DNA of 15,724 nucleotides from Acidiferrobacterales bacterium (GTDB lineage: Bacteria; Pseudomonadota; Gammaproteobacteria; Acidiferrobacterales; Sulfurifustaceae), in NCBI GenBank assembly GCA_919902095.1, contig CAKKQL010000052.1, positions 1 through 15,724 on the forward strand, read 5' to 3'. The notes below the pieces were generated by a model that searched no databases, was not told where the DNA came from, and was given only the letters and a program-made list of their open reading frames with translations. Of this stretch, positions 13,353-15,724 are shown in pieces. Positions within the stretch are counted from its first letter, which is position 1. Each line of letters opens with the position of its first letter. A program made the translations under genes and the position numbers.

Positions 13353-14066
13353 ATGCCGACCATCGAATTCATCTACGACCGCGACTGCCCCAACGTCGAG
13401 GGCGCACGCGCCGCATTGTGTGACGCCCTGCAAGCCGCCGGGCTGGCGCAACACTGGCAGGAATGGGACCGCGCCGACCGGCACGCGCCGGAGTACGTCC
13501 GCGCCTACGGCTCGCCGACCATTCTGGTGGACGGCAAGGACATCGCCGGCATGCCGCCCGGCGACGCCTCGGCCTGCCGCATCTACCGCAACGAACAGGG
13601 CAACACCCGTGGCATTCCGGACAGCCAACTAATTCTCGCGGCCATGCAAACATCGGCAAGTGAAAAACCGGCCGGCAGAAAAATGCAGGCGCTGGCGATG
13701 CTGCCCGCGGTCGGCGGCGCGCTGCTGCCCAAGCTTACCTGCGCCGCCTGCTGGCCGGCCTACGCCGCGTTGCTCAGCGCGCTCGGTGTCGAGTTCGTGG
13801 ATTACACGCCGTATCTGCTGCCGATTACCGTCGCGGCGCTCGGCGTTGCACTCTTCGGGCTTGGCTGGCGTGCCCACGCGCGCCGTGGCTACGTTCCATT
13901 TGCGGTCGGCGTTATCGCCAGCATAGTAATTCTTGTTGGCAAATTCGGGCTGGACAGCGACATCGCTGCTTACCTTGGCGCGGCGGCACTGATCGGCGCC
14001 ACGGTGTGGAATCTGTGGCCACGGCAGCGTACGGCGGAAACCTGCGGCGCCTGTTGCGCCGACTGA
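13353..14066 (+). CDS. Thioredoxin-like domain fused to a MerC-like membrane domain
   Basis: A 237-residue fusion. Residues 1-100 look like the small thioredoxin-fold proteins of mer operons (MPTIEFIYDRDCPNVEGARAAL), with only C12 in the active-site position and the cis-proline-like SPTILVDG (54-61). Residues about 112-226 form four membrane segments of MerC type, with TM1 containing C130-A-A-C133-W-P. The last seven residues are CGACCAD, a Cys-rich (C-x2-C-C) tail able to bind metal. MerC is an inner-membrane Hg(II) uptake protein; here an attached thiol domain could receive the ion. No MerA (mercuric reductase) or MerB is in the window. The gene starts 31 bases after the mer-type promoter and has only a weak ribosome-binding site. 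It could handle another soft metal. Confidence 0.82.
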   Translation: MPTIEFIYDRDCPNVEGARAALCDALQAAGLAQHWQEWDRADRHAPEYVRAYGSPTILVDGKDIAGMPPGDASACRIYRNEQGNTRGIPDSQLILAAMQTSASEKPAGRKMQALAMLPAVGGALLPKLTCAACWPAYAALLSALGVEFVDYTPYLLPITVAALGVALFGLGWRAHARRGYVPFAVGVIASIVILVGKFGLDSDIAAYLGAAALIGATVWNLWPRQRTAETCGACCAD

Positions 14067-14084
14067 ATCTATTAAATCCCCGTA

Positions 14085-14816
14085 TCAGCGACGGACGCCG
14101 TGTCCGCCGAGGTACATGCGGCGCACCTCGGGATCGGCGAGCAACTCAGCGCCCTTGCCGGTGAAGCGATTACGCCCGAGTTCAAGCGCGTAGGCACGGT
14201 CGGAAAGCTCCAACGCGCGCGCCGCATTCTGTTCGACCATTAAAAGCGTGCGACCCTGCTGCTTCAGCGCCACCAGCTGCTCGAAAATAATATCCACGTA
14301 TTTGGGCGAAAGCCCGAGCGAAGGTTCGTCGAGAATCACGAGCTTGGGGTCGAGCATCAGCGCGCGCCCGATAGCGAGCATCTGCTGCTCGCCGCCGGAG
14401 AGGCTGCCGGCGAGTTGCCGGCGCCGTTCATGCAGCCGCGGAAACTGCGTGAACACCGCCTCGACCGCGCGTTTGCGCTTGGCGTTGTCGGTGATCAGAA
14501 ACGCACCCATCTCCAGGTTGTCCTCGACCGTCATGCGCGCGAACACAATACGCCCCTGCGGCACGTAGCCGATGCCGAGCGCCGGAATGCGGTGCGGCGC
14601 CTCGTGCGTGATGTCGCGTCCATCGAACACGATGCTACCGGCGCGCGCGGGCGCCAGCCCGATGACGCCCTTGATGACCGTGGACTTGCCGGCGCCGTTC
14701 GGGCCGATGATGGCCACGATTTCACCTGCCTGCACCTCCATATCCACGCCGAACAACACCTGCACCGCGCCGTAAGCGGTTTCAAGATTTCGGATGGAGA
14801 GCAAGGCTTCGCTCAC
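14085..14816 (-). CDS. livF: Branched-chain amino-acid-type ABC transporter ATPase LivF
   Basis: A 243-residue ATP-binding subunit of the LivF type. Walker A is GPNGAGKST (38-46), the signature is LSGGEQQ (139-145) and Walker B is ILDEPSLGL (161-169), with the H-loop replaced by VEQN as is usual in LivF. It pairs with LivG to drive the LivH-LivM permeases. The start is GTG (14814-14816), overlapping the LivG stop in the GTGA arrangement. LivF-type ATPases also serve urea or amide uptake, so the substrate is uncertain. The gene ends 19 bases from the convergent MerC-fusion gene, and no terminator is seen in between. Confidence 0.95.
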   Translation of the reverse strand: MSEALLSIRNLETAYGAVQVLFGVDMEVQAGEIVAIIGPNGAGKSTVIKGVIGLAPARAGSIVFDGRDITHEAPHRIPALGIGYVPQGRIVFARMTVEDNLEMGAFLITDNAKRKRAVEAVFTQFPRLHERRRQLAGSLSGGEQQMLAIGRALMLDPKLVILDEPSLGLSPKYVDIIFEQLVALKQQGRTLLMVEQNAARALELSDRAYALELGRNRFTGKGAELLADPEVRRMYLGGHGVRR

Positions 14817-15529
14817 TGGCGTTTTCTCCCGAAGTAAGCCTCCAGTACGCGCTCATCCTCGCGCACCGTGGAGAATTCACCGCGCGCGATGATCTCGCCC
14901 TCGGCCAGCACGTACACGTCGCGACACAGGTCGGCGATGACTTCCATGTTGTGTTCGATAATGACGAACGTCGTGCCGAGGCCGTTGAGGTTACGCACCA
15001 TATCCCACAGCGTCTGGCGCAGCGTCGGGTTCACGCCCGCGGCCGGCTCGTCGAGCAAAATCATCGAGGGCTCGCTCATGAGCACGCGCAGGAATTCGAT
15101 CAGCTTCTGTTGGCCGTAGGACAGGTCCGAACCCTTGACCTCGGTGTAGTCTTGCAGCGTCACGCGCGCGAGCAATTCGAGCGCGCGTGAACGCGCGCCG
15201 CGGTCCTTGCGATGCGCCGCGACCACGAGGTTTTCCAATACCGTGAGATCGGGGAATACCCGCGAGAGCTGGAATGTGCGCGCCAGCCCACGGTGATAAA
15301 TCTGGTACGGCTTGCGACCGAGAATGGACTCGCCGTCGAACCGGATTTCGCCGCTGGCGTCCGGGTCCATGCCGGAGACGATCTGAAACAACGTGGTCTT
15401 GCCGGAACCATTCGGACCAATGAGACCGGTGATTGAACCGCGCGCGATCTCGATATCCACGCCCTTCAACGCCTGCACACCGCCAAAATCGCGGCGCAAA
15501 CCTTTTACACGCAGAATAGGCTCAGCCAT
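14813..15529 (-). CDS. livG: Branched-chain amino-acid-type ABC transporter ATPase LivG
   Basis: A 238-residue ATP-binding subunit of the LivG type: Walker A GPNGSGKTT (38-46), signature LSYGQQK (136-142), Walker B ILLDEPAAG (157-165), and the LivG-specific RTFQ block near 84-87. Start ATG at 15527-15529 is chosen over an upstream one because it has an AAGAAGGG ribosome-binding site and a standard LivG beginning (MAEPILRVKGL). It overlaps the end of livM by 8 bases and livF by 4, so the three genes are translationally coupled. It binds ATP on the cytoplasmic side of the permease. Confidence 0.95.
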   Translation of the reverse strand: MAEPILRVKGLRRDFGGVQALKGVDIEIARGSITGLIGPNGSGKTTLFQIVSGMDPDASGEIRFDGESILGRKPYQIYHRGLARTFQLSRVFPDLTVLENLVVAAHRKDRGARSRALELLARVTLQDYTEVKGSDLSYGQQKLIEFLRVLMSEPSMILLDEPAAGVNPTLRQTLWDMVRNLNGLGTTFVIIEHNMEVIADLCRDVYVLAEGEIIARGEFSTVREDERVLEAYFGRKRQ

Positions 15530-15724
15530 GGGGCGACCCTTCTTCCTTGGTGACTTCTGGGCGCATACCCTTCTTTCTTGCAAACACCGACATGATGCCA
15601 CCGGGCAGGAACAACACCACCGCCAGCAGCATCACGCCGAGCATCGCCAGGTGCAACGCCGGGAACTGCGCCCACAGCAGCTCGCGCAGCAGCATCACGA
15701 TCGAGGCGCCGAGCACCGGCCCCC
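15522..15724 (-). CDS. livM: Branched-chain amino-acid-type ABC transporter permease LivM, C-terminal end
   Basis: Only the last 67 residues are in the window; the frame runs off the right edge. The reading GPVLGASIVMLLRELLWAQ followed by a hydrophobic helix (LHLAMLGVMLLAVVLFLPGGIMSVF) and a charged tail is the conserved end of LivM permeases (the G-P-V-L-G block and the final transmembrane helix before the L-P-x-G turn). The end overlaps livG by 8 bases. The rest of livM, and livH and the binding protein, should lie further right. Confidence 0.85.
   Translation of the reverse strand, partial: GPVLGASIVMLLRELLWAQFPALHLAMLGVMLLAVVLFLPGGIMSVFARKKGMRPEVTKEEGSPHG

Noticed and set aside
10562..14066. 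A complete mercury-resistance (mer) operon
   Set aside because: No MerA, MerP, MerT or MerB is present; only a MerC-like domain and a mer-type operator are seen.

Overview
The window is high-GC, densely packed proteobacterial DNA, most likely from a gammaproteobacterium (a betaproteobacterium is possible). This is judged from the Uup-type ABC-F protein, the CspA-type protein, the FNR-like box and the mercury-type operator. No rRNA, tRNA, CRISPR array, transposase or phage gene was seen. Almost everything lies on the minus strand. The plus-strand genes are a small RNA-binding protein with a 99-residue partner, and two thiol/metal genes near 13 kb.

Bases 1-2253 (minus) hold uup, followed by the start of a DUF938-type SAM methyltransferase with a TTG start that runs off the left edge. 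Bases 2254-3350 hold an extended -10 promoter, a leader of about 180 nt, an RRM protein gene and a small unknown gene, ending against a strong terminator that belongs to the convergent cold-shock gene (3351-3554, minus). That cold-shock gene has a long upstream leader region.

Bases 3833-9874 (minus) are a catabolic operon. In transcription order it encodes a Glu/Leu/Phe/Val-type amino-acid dehydrogenase, a fused gamma-delta subunit, an alpha subunit and a beta subunit of a 2-oxoacid:ferredoxin oxidoreductase, then, after a hairpin-forming AGGATT-rich repeat, an AMP-forming acyl-CoA synthetase. The gene order predicts amino acid to 2-oxoacid to acyl-CoA, with reduced ferredoxin as a by-product. 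An FNR/ANR-like box lies just upstream and overlaps the stop codon of a Nudix hydrolase gene (9936-10466). The right edge (14085-15724, minus) carries livM (partial), livG and livF of a branched-chain amino-acid-type ABC importer, which fits the same physiology.

Bases 10562-14066 are the most unusual part: a metal/thiol-redox island. A minus-strand operon encodes a small thioredoxin, two different CcdA/DsbD-like membrane proteins and a MerR-family regulator. Divergent from it is an exported DsbC/DsbG-like CPSC protein. The region between them contains two back-to-back promoters, each with the overlong 19-bp spacer and the CTGGAG-type dyad typical of MerR-family control. A third promoter with a classical mercury-type mer operator drives a fusion of a thioredoxin-like domain to a MerC-like membrane domain with a Cys-rich tail. 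Together these genes look like a metal-inducible, split DsbD-type electron relay (cytoplasmic thioredoxin to membrane carrier to periplasmic thiol protein) with a mercury-type transporter and no mercuric reductase in view. This is my best candidate for an undescribed system; its function is inferred from sequence only.
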